A DNA stretch of 64,000 bases, from NCBI RefSeq assembly GCF_000717345.1, contig NZ_JNZA01000034.1, positions 14,105 to 78,104 on the forward strand. Direction: 5' to 3'. Below are positions 56,073-64,000 of this stretch, piece after piece. The number at the start of each line of letters is the position of its first letter. Positions within the stretch are counted from its first letter, which is position 1. Origin of the DNA: Streptomyces lydicus (GTDB lineage: Bacteria > Actinomycetota > Actinomycetes > Streptomycetales > Streptomycetaceae). Both the position numbers and the translations under genes were made by a program. The notes below the pieces were generated by a model. The model did no database searches, had not been told where the DNA came from, and was given only the letters and a program-made list of their open reading frames with translations.

Positions 56073-56672
56073 GTGTATGAAGGCGTGGTCCAGGACCTGA
56101 TCGACGAGTTGGGCAGGCTGCCCGGCGTCGGTCCCAAGAGCGCGCAGCGGATCGCCTTCCACATTCTTCAGGCCGAGCCGACCGATGTCCGCCGGCTCGC
56201 GAACGCGCTGATGGAGGTCAAGGCCAAGGTCCGGTTCTGCAGCGTCTGCGGCAACGTGGCGCAGGAGGAGCAGTGCCGGGTCTGCCTGGACCCGCGGCGT
56301 GATCGGGCGGTCATCTGTGTCGTGGAGGAGCCCAAGGACGTCGTGGCGATCGAGCGGACCCGTGAGTTCCGCGGCCGCTACCACGTCCTCGGTGGGGCGA
56401 TCAGCCCGATCGAGGGCGTCGGCCCCGACGACCTGCGGATCCGGGAACTGCTGGCCAGACTCGCGGACGGCACCGTCACCGAGCTGATCCTGGCCACCGA
56501 CCCGAACCTCGAGGGCGAGGCCACGGCCACGTATCTGGCCCGCATGATCAAACCCATGGGGCTGAGAGTGACACGGCTGGCGAGCGGGCTGCCGGTCGGA
56601 GGCGATCTGGAGTATGCCGACGAGGTCACGCTCGGGCGGGCCTTCGAAGGGAGGAGACTTCTCGATGTCTGA
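56073..56672 (+). CDS. recR: Recombination protein RecR
   Basis: 199 aa from GTG 56073. Helix-hairpin-helix: [17 protein letters not shown]. Four zinc cysteines: [23 protein letters not shown] domain: [16 protein letters not shown] and [17 protein letters not shown]. The family layout is complete. RecR works with RecO and RecF in gap repair. It overlaps the next gene by 8 bp. Confidence 0.97.
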   Translation: MYEGVVQDLIDELGRLPGVGPKSAQRIAFHILQAEPTDVRRLANALMEVKAKVRFCSVCGNVAQEEQCRVCLDPRRDRAVICVVEEPKDVVAIERTREFRGRYHVLGGAISPIEGVGPDDLRIRELLARLADGTVTELILATDPNLEGEATATYLARMIKPMGLRVTRLASGLPVGGDLEYADEVTLGRAFEGRRLLDV

Positions 56673-57363
56673 CGCCACGCTGCACAACGCGACACAGAAC
56701 CCGGACGACTTCGCCGTTTCGATCTCCGACTCGATCGAGAGCTTCATCGTCGCCGTCACGGAGGTCGCCAAGGGCGACGAGCCGGACAGCGCGGTGCCCT
56801 TCCTGCTGCTGGAGGTCTCCCAGCTGCTGCTCACCGGCGGCCGGCTGGGCGCCCACGAGGACATCGTCCCCGATGACCGGTACGAACCGGACACCGGTCC
56901 GGAACCGGACGTCGACGACCTGCGTGAGCGTTTCGCGGTCCTGCTCGACCCGGTGGACGTCTACTCCGAGGTCTTCGACCCGTACGTCCCGCGCAGCGAG
57001 CCGGTCGCCAGCCGGATCTCCGACGATCTGGCCGACATCGTCACCGACCTGCGGCACGGCCTGGCGCACTACCGGGCGGGGCGGGTGGCCGAGGCGCTGT
57101 GGTGGTGGCAGTTCTCCTACCTCTCCAACTGGGGCCCGACCGCCTCGGCCGCGCTGCGCGCGCTGCAGTCGCTGGTCGCCCACGTACGCCTGGACCAGCC
57201 GCTGGACGAGCTGGACGGTCTGGACACCGACAGTAGTGTCGACGGGGACGAGGAGCGGCTCGCGGAGGAGGCCGGGAGGGTGATGGCCGCGGAGATCGCC
57301 CGGCCGCTGGGGCTGCGCGGCACGACGGCCGGCGTGGCCCATCCGGCAGGACCGGTCCTGTGA
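56665..57363 (+). CDS. DUF5063 family protein
   Basis: 232 aa from ATG 56665 with AGGGAGGAG upstream. Actinobacterial DUF5063: [59 protein letters not shown] and [20 protein letters not shown]. The conserved Trp-rich motif is intact. Function unknown; the position directly after recR is conserved among streptomycetes. Confidence 0.9.
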   Translation: MSDATLHNATQNPDDFAVSISDSIESFIVAVTEVAKGDEPDSAVPFLLLEVSQLLLTGGRLGAHEDIVPDDRYEPDTGPEPDVDDLRERFAVLLDPVDVYSEVFDPYVPRSEPVASRISDDLADIVTDLRHGLAHYRAGRVAEALWWWQFSYLSNWGPTASAALRALQSLVAHVRLDQPLDELDGLDTDSSVDGDEERLAEEAGRVMAAEIARPLGLRGTTAGVAHPAGPVL

Positions 57364-57687
57364 CCTGGGTTACGTTTCCGTGTGTACGGGCGAGGAGCGG
57401 GCATGTGCTCCGCCGGGCGGGCGCGATGGGGCGTCACGCGGAACCACGGAACGAGATGTGACCCACGGTGATCACTACAGTGAGTGGTCGGCCGGTGAGT
57501 GGTCGTTCGATGAGCGACCGGTCGGCGGGCGGCCAGTCGGTGCGTGATCAATCGGTGAGTCGGTCATCTCAGGATGTGGTATCAGCGGGGCGGACTCCGC
57601 TCGCTCGTTAGACTGAGCCGACCGCAGTACCCCCATTTCCGGGGGTCCGGGAGGAAACTCCCGAAGAGACAGTTGCGAGGAGCGCAC
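57364..57687. other. Leader upstream of ask with short direct repeats
   Basis: No supported gene. Two copies of gtgagtggtcg (57480-57490 and 57495-57505, period 15 bp) and several related gagcgaccg and gtgagtcgg elements occur at 57480-57570. The region should contain the promoter of the ask-asd operon. The RBS of ask is gcgagga before 57688. Confidence 0.45.
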
Positions 57688-58959
57688 GTGGGCCTTGTCG
57701 TGCAGAAGTACGGCGGCTCATCCGTTGCGGATGCCGAGGGCATCAAGCGCGTTGCCAAGCGAGTCGTCGAAGCCAAGAAGAACGGCAACCAGGTTGTCGT
57801 AGTGGTTTCGGCGATGGGCGACACGACGGACGAGCTGATCGATCTCGCGCAGGAAGTGTCCCCGATTCCGTCGGGGCGTGAGTTCGACATGCTGCTGACC
57901 GCCGGAGAGCGGATCTCCATGGCCCTGCTGGCGATGGCGATCAAAAACCTCGGTCACGAGGCGCAGTCCTTCACCGGGAGCCAGGCCGGTGTCATCACCG
58001 ACTCCGTGCACAACAAGGCACGGATCATCGATGTCACGCCGGGCCGGATCAAGACGTCCGTCGACGAGGGCAACATCGCCATCGTCGCCGGCTTCCAGGG
58101 TGTGTCCCAGGACAAGAAGGACATCACGACGCTGGGGCGCGGTGGGTCGGACACGACCGCCGTCGCGCTGGCGGCCGCCCTGGACGCCGATGTCTGTGAG
58201 ATCTACACCGATGTGGACGGTGTCTTCACCGCCGACCCGCGGGTCGTGAAGAAGGCCCGGAAGATCGACTGGATCTCCTTCGAGGACATGCTGGAGCTGG
58301 CCAGCTCCGGTTCCAAGGTGCTGCTGCACCGCTGCGTCGAGTACGCACGTCGTTACAACATCCCGATCCACGTCCGCTCGTCCTTCTCGGGACTGCAGGG
58401 CACGTGGGTCAGCAACGAACCGCAAGGGGACCAGCCGATGGAGCAGGCAATCATCTCGGGCGTCGCACACGACACCTCCGAGGCGAAGGTCACGGTCGTC
58501 GGGGTTCCGGACAAGCCGGGCGAGGCCGCGCGCATCTTCCGTGCGATCGCGGACTCCGAGGTCAACATCGACATGGTCGTGCAGAACGTGTCGGCCGCCT
58601 CGACCGGTCTGACCGACATCTCCTTCACGCTGCCCAAGGCCGAGGGCCGCAAGGCCGTCGCGGCCCTGGAGAAGACCCGCGCCGCGGTCGGCTTCGACTC
58701 GCTGCGCTACGACGACCAGATCGCCAAGATCTCGCTGGTCGGCGCCGGCATGAAGACCAACCCGGGCGTGACGGCGACGTTCTTCGAGGCGCTGTCGAAC
58801 GCGGGCGTGAACATCGAGCTCATCTCGACCTCCGAGATCCGCATCTCGGTGGTCACCCGCGCCGATGACGTCAACGAGGCCGTGCGCGCCGTGCACACCG
58901 CCTTCGGTCTCGACACGGACAGTGACGAGGCCGTGGTCTATGGCGGCACCGGTCGATGA
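57688..58959 (+). CDS. ask: Aspartate kinase, alpha subunit
   Basis: 423 aa from GTG 57688. Catalytic domain: [75 protein letters not shown] and [15 protein letters not shown]. Two ACT domains follow (about 265-420), the regulatory module for lysine plus threonine control. It phosphorylates aspartate, the first step to lysine, threonine, methionine and diaminopimelate. It overlaps asd by ATGA. Confidence 0.97.
   Translation: MGLVVQKYGGSSVADAEGIKRVAKRVVEAKKNGNQVVVVVSAMGDTTDELIDLAQEVSPIPSGREFDMLLTAGERISMALLAMAIKNLGHEAQSFTGSQAGVITDSVHNKARIIDVTPGRIKTSVDEGNIAIVAGFQGVSQDKKDITTLGRGGSDTTAVALAAALDADVCEIYTDVDGVFTADPRVVKKARKIDWISFEDMLELASSGSKVLLHRCVEYARRYNIPIHVRSSFSGLQGTWVSNEPQGDQPMEQAIISGVAHDTSEAKVTVVGVPDKPGEAARIFRAIADSEVNIDMVVQNVSAASTGLTDISFTLPKAEGRKAVAALEKTRAAVGFDSLRYDDQIAKISLVGAGMKTNPGVTATFFEALSNAGVNIELISTSEIRISVVTRADDVNEAVRAVHTAFGLDTDSDEAVVYGGTGR
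58438..58959 (+). CDS. Aspartate kinase beta subunit from internal start
   Basis: ATG 58438 lies in frame inside ask, 8 nt after AAGGGGA, and begins [20 protein letters not shown]. It would give a 173-residue protein of only the two ACT domains. In related actinobacteria ask makes such an overlapping regulatory subunit, giving an alpha2beta2 enzyme. Supported here by the RBS and the domain boundary; not proven. Confidence 0.7.
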   Translation: MEQAIISGVAHDTSEAKVTVVGVPDKPGEAARIFRAIADSEVNIDMVVQNVSAASTGLTDISFTLPKAEGRKAVAALEKTRAAVGFDSLRYDDQIAKISLVGAGMKTNPGVTATFFEALSNAGVNIELISTSEIRISVVTRADDVNEAVRAVHTAFGLDTDSDEAVVYGGTGR

Positions 58960-60074
58960 TTCCGGCCGAGGCGGGCCGTCCGTCCCTCGCTGACACCGCG
59001 GGGGCGGACGCCCGCACGGCCCGCAACAAGCCGCATCTCGCCGTCGTCGGTGCCACCGGCGCCGTCGGTTCGGTCCTGCTCGGCATCCTGTCCGAGCGGG
59101 CCGACGTCTGGGGCGAGATCCGGCTGATCGCCTCAGCCCGCTCGGCCGGCCGCAAGCTGACCGTGCGGGGCGAGGAGGTCGAGGTCGTCGCGCTGGGCGA
59201 GGATGCCTTCGACGGCATCGACGTCGCCATGTTCGACGTCCCCGACGAGGTCGCCGCGCAGTGGGTGCCGGTCGCGGTGTCCAAGGGCGCGGTGGTGGTG
59301 GACAATTCGGGCGCGTTCCGGATGGATCCGGACGTGCCGCTGGTCGTTCCCGAGGTCAACGCGCACACCGCGCGGGTGCGTCCGCGCGGCATCATCGCCA
59401 ACCCCAACTGCACCACGCTGTCGATGATCGTCGCGCTGGGCGCACTGCACGCCGAGTACGGGTTGAGCGAGCTGATCGTCTCCTCGTACCAGGCCGTCTC
59501 CGGGGTGGGGAAGGCCGGCGTGGACACGCTGCGGGCGCAGCTGTCGGCGGTGTGCGGTACGGAACTGGGCGCGAAGCCCGGCGACGTACGACGGGCCGTC
59601 GGCGACACGCTGGGGCCGTTCCCGGCGCCGATCGCGCTCAACGTGGTGCCCTGGGCCGGCACGCTCCAGGAGGACGGCTGGTCCTCCGAGGAGCTCAAGG
59701 TCCGGAACGAGACCCGCAAGATCCTGGGGATGCCGGAGCTGCCGGTCACTGCGACCTGTGTGCGGGTGCCGGTACTGACGACCCACTCGCTCGCCGTGCA
59801 CGCGCGGTTCGAGAACGAGGTCACGGTCGCCGGCGCGCACGAGATCCTGGCCGCGGCGCCGGGGGTCGTGCTGTGTGACGACCCGGCGGAGGAGGAGTAC
59901 CCCACGCCGTCCGACGTCGTCGGTACGGACCCGACCTGGGTGGGCCGGGTGCGGCGCTCGCTGGACGATCCGCGGGCGCTGGAGCTGTTCGTCTGCGGGG
60001 ACAATCTGCGCAAGGGCGCGGCGCTGAACGCCGCGCAGATCGGCGAGTTGCTGGCGGGGGAGCTGCGGAAGTAG
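58956..60074 (+). CDS. asd: Aspartate-semialdehyde dehydrogenase
   Basis: 372 aa from ATG 58956, overlapping ask by 4 bp. NADP-binding: [16 protein letters not shown]. The nucleophile is the Cys in [14 protein letters not shown]. Further: [25 protein letters not shown] and [16 protein letters not shown], with catalytic His. It reduces aspartyl phosphate to the semialdehyde. An N-terminal extension of about 25 residues precedes the usual start of the family, so a later start is possible. Confidence 0.96.
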   Translation: MIPAEAGRPSLADTAGADARTARNKPHLAVVGATGAVGSVLLGILSERADVWGEIRLIASARSAGRKLTVRGEEVEVVALGEDAFDGIDVAMFDVPDEVAAQWVPVAVSKGAVVVDNSGAFRMDPDVPLVVPEVNAHTARVRPRGIIANPNCTTLSMIVALGALHAEYGLSELIVSSYQAVSGVGKAGVDTLRAQLSAVCGTELGAKPGDVRRAVGDTLGPFPAPIALNVVPWAGTLQEDGWSSEELKVRNETRKILGMPELPVTATCVRVPVLTTHSLAVHARFENEVTVAGAHEILAAAPGVVLCDDPAEEEYPTPSDVVGTDPTWVGRVRRSLDDPRALELFVCGDNLRKGAALNAAQIGELLAGELRK

Positions 60075-60551
60075 ACGGTGACGGTCGCGTCGCCGGGCTC
60101 CGGGCCCGTGACGAGTGAGTGCGCCGTGCCGGAGCCGGTGGGGGTCGTGAGGCCGCTGCGCCCGATGGGGCGAGTACCAGCCGTGCGGAGAGGGCGACTT
60201 GGCGTGATTGGCCGTCGCGAGCGGACCGCCTGGGAGATACTTTGCGGGTCGTGTGAAGATTCTGTGAGCGAATTACTGGCCCAGACCTCTTGATCTGGGC
60301 TGACGATCTGTTCGACCATTCGCTCCCCGCCACACTGCAACCGGCAGTTGGGCGGGGAGCGTCTTTGTGGCCGCCCTCAGGGGATGGTCCGGGATGTCCG
60401 CGGGCCGCTTGGCAAGCCCTCGGGTGTCGGCAACGCGTCGGGATATATAGGGCATTCGGGAAGAGCTGGTACGCATGAGGGCATTTGATGCACCGTCAAA
60501 AGCGGTGCCTTGCGCGTACAACCCTTACAGGGGGAAGCGTGTCCAACAGGC
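60075..60551. other. Gene-free region between asd and sigma factor
   Basis: No supported gene apart from a terminator (60321-60361). Further on, gcaccg-tcaaaag-cggtgc (60490-60508) is a perfect 6-bp inverted repeat just ahead of the sigma factor reading frame. An AT-rich ggatatatag stretch (60440-60449) could be part of its promoter. Confidence 0.45.
60321..60361 (+). terminator. Terminator of ask-asd
   Basis: 11-bp perfect stem cgctccccgcc / ggcggggagcg with a 19-nt loop that itself has a small stem (ctgcaaccggcag), followed by tcttt. It is about 245 bp after asd. Confidence 0.7.
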
Positions 60552-61214
60552 GTGGCAGAGGTACTCGGATTCACGATCGCGCCAGTGGGCGCCGCAGGGG
60601 CGCCGGCGCGTCCCCATCGGTCCCGCACGGCCGGGGGCATGCCGGTGATCGCCCCCTGGCCCACCACGCGTCCCGCGCAGCTTCCTTCTCAGCGTGGGGA
60701 CACTGACGAGGCGATGGCAGCGGGCACCACAGTCGACCACCTCACGGAGACCTACCGCGCGCACTACCGCTCGCTGCTCGGTCTCGCCGCGCTGCTCCTC
60801 GACGACACCGCCTCCTGCGAGGACGTCGTCCAGGAAGCCTTCATCCGCGTGCACTCCGCGCGCGGGCGGGTGCGCGAACCCGAGAAGACCCTCGCCTATC
60901 TCCGGCAGACCGTCGTCAACCTCTCCCGCTCCGCGCTGCGCCGCCGCATCCTCGGACTCAAGCTGCTGTCCAAGCCGATGCCCGACATGGCCAGCGCCGA
61001 GGAGGGCGCGTACGACCTGCTGGAGCGCGACCAGCTGATCAAAGCGATGCGCGGACTCCAGCGTCGGCAGCGCGAGGTGCTGGTGCTGCGCTACTTCGCC
61101 GATATGACCGAGGCGCAGGTGGCCGAGACGCTGGGCATATCGCTCGGCTCGGTCAAGGCGTACGGCTCGCGCGGTATCGCGGCGCTCCGCGTCGCGATGG
61201 AGGCTCCGGCATGA
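60552..61214 (+). CDS. ECF-type sigma factor, SigE-like
   Basis: 220 aa with GTG 60552 chosen provisionally; frames also allow TTG 60510 or ATG 60715, and none has a convincing RBS. Conserved sequence begins near ATG 60715 (TTVDHLTETYRAHYRSLLGL). Region 2: CEDVVQEAFIRVHSARGRV and LAYLRQTVVNLSRSALRRR. Region 4: LQRRQREVLVLRYFADMTEA and LGISLGSVKAYGSRGIAALR. It ends by ATGA overlap with a membrane protein gene that may encode its partner. The position after asd is conserved in streptomycetes. Confidence 0.88.
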   Translation: MAEVLGFTIAPVGAAGAPARPHRSRTAGGMPVIAPWPTTRPAQLPSQRGDTDEAMAAGTTVDHLTETYRAHYRSLLGLAALLLDDTASCEDVVQEAFIRVHSARGRVREPEKTLAYLRQTVVNLSRSALRRRILGLKLLSKPMPDMASAEEGAYDLLERDQLIKAMRGLQRRQREVLVLRYFADMTEAQVAETLGISLGSVKAYGSRGIAALRVAMEAPA

Positions 61215-62881
61215 GTGGCAAGGCGTACGGGAGTGGCAAGGGGGCCGGGAGCGGCCAGACGTACGGGAGTGGCTGGGCGTCCGGCCGGAACGGCTCGTTC
61301 GCCGGGGGTGCTGCGGATCGTCCGGGGGGAACGGACGGCCGGGTGGGCCCCGACGGTCCGGGTGGTCCGGACGGCTCGGGCGCGGGGCAGGGGGGCGTCC
61401 CGTGCGACCCGTCCGGGGAAGCGGGCGATGACATCGGTGTCACGGACAGCTCGGTGGCCGGCACGGAACGTAGGGCCGGCGCGGTACCCGGATCCGGTGC
61501 GGTACCCAGGTCCGGCGGTGCGGACCGCCGCGACTCCGCCCGTGAGCGTGCGCGCGACTCCGCCCGGGACCGCGACGGCGCCAGTGACCGCGCACAGGAC
61601 GGCTGGACGCGGCTGACGGCGCTCGTCCGGGAGGGCGACCCGTCCGACGGCGCGGCGTACGACGGAGAGACTCACGGCGGCGAGGCGTACGACAGGGGCG
61701 TGCGCGGCCGGGCGGGACACGAGCGCGCGACGCACGACGACGAGACGCACGACCGTGACACGGGTGCCGAGGTCGCCTTCGGCGGCGGGAGCAGCCGCGG
61801 GGGCGGTAGCGGCGGCGGGCACGACCACGGGCGCAGCCACCCCACGGGTGGTTTCGGCGGCGAGGACGACCTGCGGCGACTGCTGCAGTCCCGCGTCGGC
61901 GACCTCGAACCGGCACCGGACGCGCTGGATCAGCTGCGCCGCGCGGTCCCCGCACGCCGTCAGCGCCGCCGGCACGCCCTCGTGGGCGCGGCCGCCGCGC
62001 TGCTGCTCGGCGGCACGTCCATCCCGGCCATGGTCCACGTCGCCAACCTCGCCGACGGCTCCCCCGACCGGGCCGCCAACGCCGCGAGCAGCCAGCGCGC
62101 CCAGGACGGCGCCGAGGGCGCGCACGGCGAGGGCACCGAACAGGCCGGACCGCGGCCGCCCGGCAAGGACGGCACGAAGCCCGGCGCGGGCGAGCCCGCG
62201 GGCAAGGGCAAGAGCACCGAGAAGAACGGCGCCGGCCACGGCGCCGGAGCGGGCACCCCGGCCCCGGACGAGACCATGGACGTCACCTCGCCGGCCTGCT
62301 CCCGCGACCAGCTCGGCCAGGGCACCGGCACGGTCCGCCCGGCCGACTCCGCGGGCCGGGTCTACGGCTCGTTCCGTGTGGTGAACACCTCCGGCGCGGC
62401 CTGCTCCGTCGAGGGCGGCGGCACCGTCGGCGTGGTCGCACAGGGCAGCACCAACCCCGACCGCATCCACGTCGTCGACCACACCTCGGGTGATGAGGCG
62501 ACCGGTCTGCCCGACCCGGCGACCACGCCGGACAAGCTCGTGCTCAAGCCGGGCGAGGCGTACGAGGTGCAGTTCGCCTGGATCCCGGAGTCCGGGGGCG
62601 GCACCACCGGGTGCGTCAGCCCGGGGCCCTCGCCGACGCCCGACCCCACCAAGGACCCGGGTCAGTCCCCGGACGCCGGCGCCACCACGGCCGGTGACGG
62701 GGGCGGTGGCGGCGGCCAGGCGGGCGGCGACGAGGGGTCCGCGGGCGGCGGCGGTGCGGCGCCCGGAGGGATCGTTCTCAGCCACACACCGGAGGCCGGT
62801 GAGCCCGCCGCGGCGGACACCAAGGTCTCCGACGCCTGCGCGGGCACGGTCTACCGCACGGAGGCCCTGGCGGCGCAGTGA
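61211..62881 (+). CDS. Membrane protein, possible anti-sigma partner
   Basis: 556 aa, overlapping the sigma gene by ATGA. The first 210 residues are low-complexity, rich in Gly, Ser, Asp and Arg (SGKAYGSGKGAGSGQ; DRDGASDRAQDG). Then DDLRRLLQSRVGDLEPAPDA precedes a single transmembrane helix at about 256-275 (ALVGAAAALLLGGTSIPAMV). The extracytoplasmic part has a Gly/Pro-rich linker, then a folded domain with cysteines (SPACSRDQLG, FRVVNTSGAACSVEGGG, TVGVVAQG, CVSPGPSP). The layout N-terminal cytoplasmic, one helix, external sensor fits an anti-sigma or signal transducer; no known domain is certain. Confidence 0.75.
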   Translation: MSGKAYGSGKGAGSGQTYGSGWASGRNGSFAGGAADRPGGTDGRVGPDGPGGPDGSGAGQGGVPCDPSGEAGDDIGVTDSSVAGTERRAGAVPGSGAVPRSGGADRRDSARERARDSARDRDGASDRAQDGWTRLTALVREGDPSDGAAYDGETHGGEAYDRGVRGRAGHERATHDDETHDRDTGAEVAFGGGSSRGGGSGGGHDHGRSHPTGGFGGEDDLRRLLQSRVGDLEPAPDALDQLRRAVPARRQRRRHALVGAAAALLLGGTSIPAMVHVANLADGSPDRAANAASSQRAQDGAEGAHGEGTEQAGPRPPGKDGTKPGAGEPAGKGKSTEKNGAGHGAGAGTPAPDETMDVTSPACSRDQLGQGTGTVRPADSAGRVYGSFRVVNTSGAACSVEGGGTVGVVAQGSTNPDRIHVVDHTSGDEATGLPDPATTPDKLVLKPGEAYEVQFAWIPESGGGTTGCVSPGPSPTPDPTKDPGQSPDAGATTAGDGGGGGGQAGGDEGSAGGGGAAPGGIVLSHTPEAGEPAAADTKVSDACAGTVYRTEALAAQ

Positions 62882-63072
62882 CGCCGGGGGCCGGCGGCCG
62901 GTGCGGGGGCGCCGGGGCCGGTGCGGTGTGACCGGCCGGCGGGCCGGTTCGAGGGCGCCGGGGCCGGTGTGGTGACCCGAGGGGCTGTGGAGCGGCTGCC
63001 GGGCGACGGCTGCGGGTCCGCGCCGGAGGGGGCGGTGCGGTCGCGCCGGGCGGGACCCGTACCGTTGAGGGC

Positions 63073-64000
63073 GTGTACCGGTTCCTGCTGACCCCGCGGT
63101 GGTGGGGAATCAACGTCTTCGCCGTACTGGCGATCCCCTTCTGCATCTTCATGGGCAGCTGGCAGCTGGGCCGCTTCGAGGACCGCGTCGCCACGCACCA
63201 GCAGCAGGAGGACCGCTCCGACCGCGCCAAGACCGCGGCGGCCCGCCCGGTCGACAGCCTGCTCCCGGTCGACAAGATCACGTCAGGTCGGCAGGCCAGC
63301 GCCCGCGGGCACTACGACACCGGTCACCAACTGCTCGTACCGAGCCGCACGTTGAAGGACAACCACGGCGAGCGGCAGGGCTTCTACGTCCTCGACCTGC
63401 TGCGTACCGACCACGGCAAGGCCCTCCCGGTCGTACGGGGCTGGCTGCCCGGTGACGCCGGCTCGAAGGCCGATACGGCGAAGGTGCCCGCGCCGCCCAA
63501 GGGCGAAGTGACGGTCACCGGCGCGCTCCAGGCTTCCGAGAACCAGGGGACCGACGGCGTACAGGCGGGCGGTGGGCTGCCGCAGGGGCAACTCGGCATG
63601 ATCAGCGCCGCGTCGCTGGTCAACATCGTGCCGTACGAGGTCTACGACGCCTGGATCACGCTCACCGACGCCCAGGCCCCGCTGCGCGCCGTCCCGCCGG
63701 CCGCGGCCGAGGGCAGCGGCCTGGACCTCAAGGCGTTCCAGAACCTCGGCTACACCGGGGAGTGGTTCGTCTTCGCCGGCTTCGTCGTCTTCATGTGGTT
63801 CCGCCTCTTCCGCCGCGAAGCCGAAGCCGCCAAGGACGCGGCCCTGGGCCTCCTGCCGGAGCCGGAGACGGGGGCGGATCCGGAGGCGGGGGCGGGGGCG
63901 GGAGTCGAGGTCGGAGCAGGTGCTGGTGACGGCGGCGAGGCCGGGGCGGGTGCTGGTGACGGGCCGGGCGAGGGTGTGGATGAGGCGGCGGGGGTGGGAC
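63073..64000 (+). CDS. SURF1-family protein, 3' end outside window
   Basis: Reads 309 codons from GTG 63073 with no stop before the window ends. N-terminal helix: WWGINVFAVLAIPFCIFMGS followed by WQLGRFEDR, the SURF1 signature. Then YDTGHQLLVPSRTLKDNHGE, GFYVLDLLRTDHGKALPVVR and GWLPGD. The second helix is EWFVFAGFVVFMWFRLFRRE. SURF1 proteins assist assembly of cytochrome c oxidase (heme a insertion). After about residue 260 it continues as an Ala/Gly/Glu/Asp-rich tail with GAGAGDG repeats, unusual for the family. Confidence 0.93.
   Translation, partial: MYRFLLTPRWWGINVFAVLAIPFCIFMGSWQLGRFEDRVATHQQQEDRSDRAKTAAARPVDSLLPVDKITSGRQASARGHYDTGHQLLVPSRTLKDNHGERQGFYVLDLLRTDHGKALPVVRGWLPGDAGSKADTAKVPAPPKGEVTVTGALQASENQGTDGVQAGGGLPQGQLGMISAASLVNIVPYEVYDAWITLTDAQAPLRAVPPAAAEGSGLDLKAFQNLGYTGEWFVFAGFVVFMWFRLFRREAEAAKDAALGLLPEPETGADPEAGAGAGVEVGAGAGDGGEAGAGAGDGPGEGVDEAAGVG

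Overview
The window looks like chromosomal DNA of a Streptomyces species or close relative. It is strongly GC-rich with G/C-biased third codon positions, many genes start with GTG after G-rich ribosome binding sites, and it carries hallmark loci: a two-domain geosmin synthase, an XRE/DUF397 locus, the dnaX-ybaB-recR and ask-asd groups, an SRP RNA and many regulator/transporter pairs. No rRNA, CRISPR array, integrase or complete insertion sequence was seen.

Layout. 0-1.7 kb: a DHA2-type MFS exporter cut by the window edge, divergent from an XRE/MmyB-type regulator. 2.0-8.0 kb: a tightly coupled operon of two MaoC/Had-type dehydratases, a fused aminodeoxychorismate synthase (PabA-PabB), an aminodeoxychorismate lyase, an AurF-type diiron N-oxygenase and an acyl-CoA dehydrogenase. 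Together these should make p-aminobenzoate, oxidise its amino group and process acyl thioesters. 8-24.7 kb: an AraC regulator, an FG-GAP protein, a whiJ-like XRE locus with twin DUF397 genes, a methyltransferase/MocR pair, a seven-bladed propeller protein, an I36-like protein, a TetR/DUF1348 pair with twin operators, a secreted phospholipase A2, an Lrp-DDAH-RocD group and a GntR/MFS pair. 24.7 kb: a 168-bp near-perfect palindrome resembling a MITE.

24.9-36 kb: a Tat-type amidohydrolase, two tandem RimK-like ATP-grasp genes, geosmin synthase, a secreted repeat protein whose 3' end overlaps a decayed LLM oxidoreductase, an Fpg/Nei glycosylase, and an Lrp/MFS pair. 36-46.3 kb is the most unusual part: a 46-residue Arg-rich peptide gene just upstream of an ABC exporter, an M48 membrane protease with a small partner, and a group made of a HIT-like protein, a CMP-kinase-like P-loop protein, a ThiL-like enzyme, a membrane protein with a cytoplasmic domain and a second HIT protein. 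46.7-52.3 kb: an orphan GltD, a TerD-nuclease fusion, a Rieske oxygenase and a small orphan.

52.5-64 kb is core chromosome: tRNA-Ser(GGA), SRP RNA, dnaX, ybaB, recR, a DUF5063 gene, ask (with an internal start), asd, an ECF-like sigma factor with a coupled membrane protein, and a SURF1 gene running off the end.

Main points of interest: the PABA N-oxygenase operon, the Arg-rich peptide/ABC exporter pair, the HIT/kinase/ThiL group, the TerD-nuclease fusion and the palindromic element. Functions are inferred from remembered family motifs; no database search was possible.
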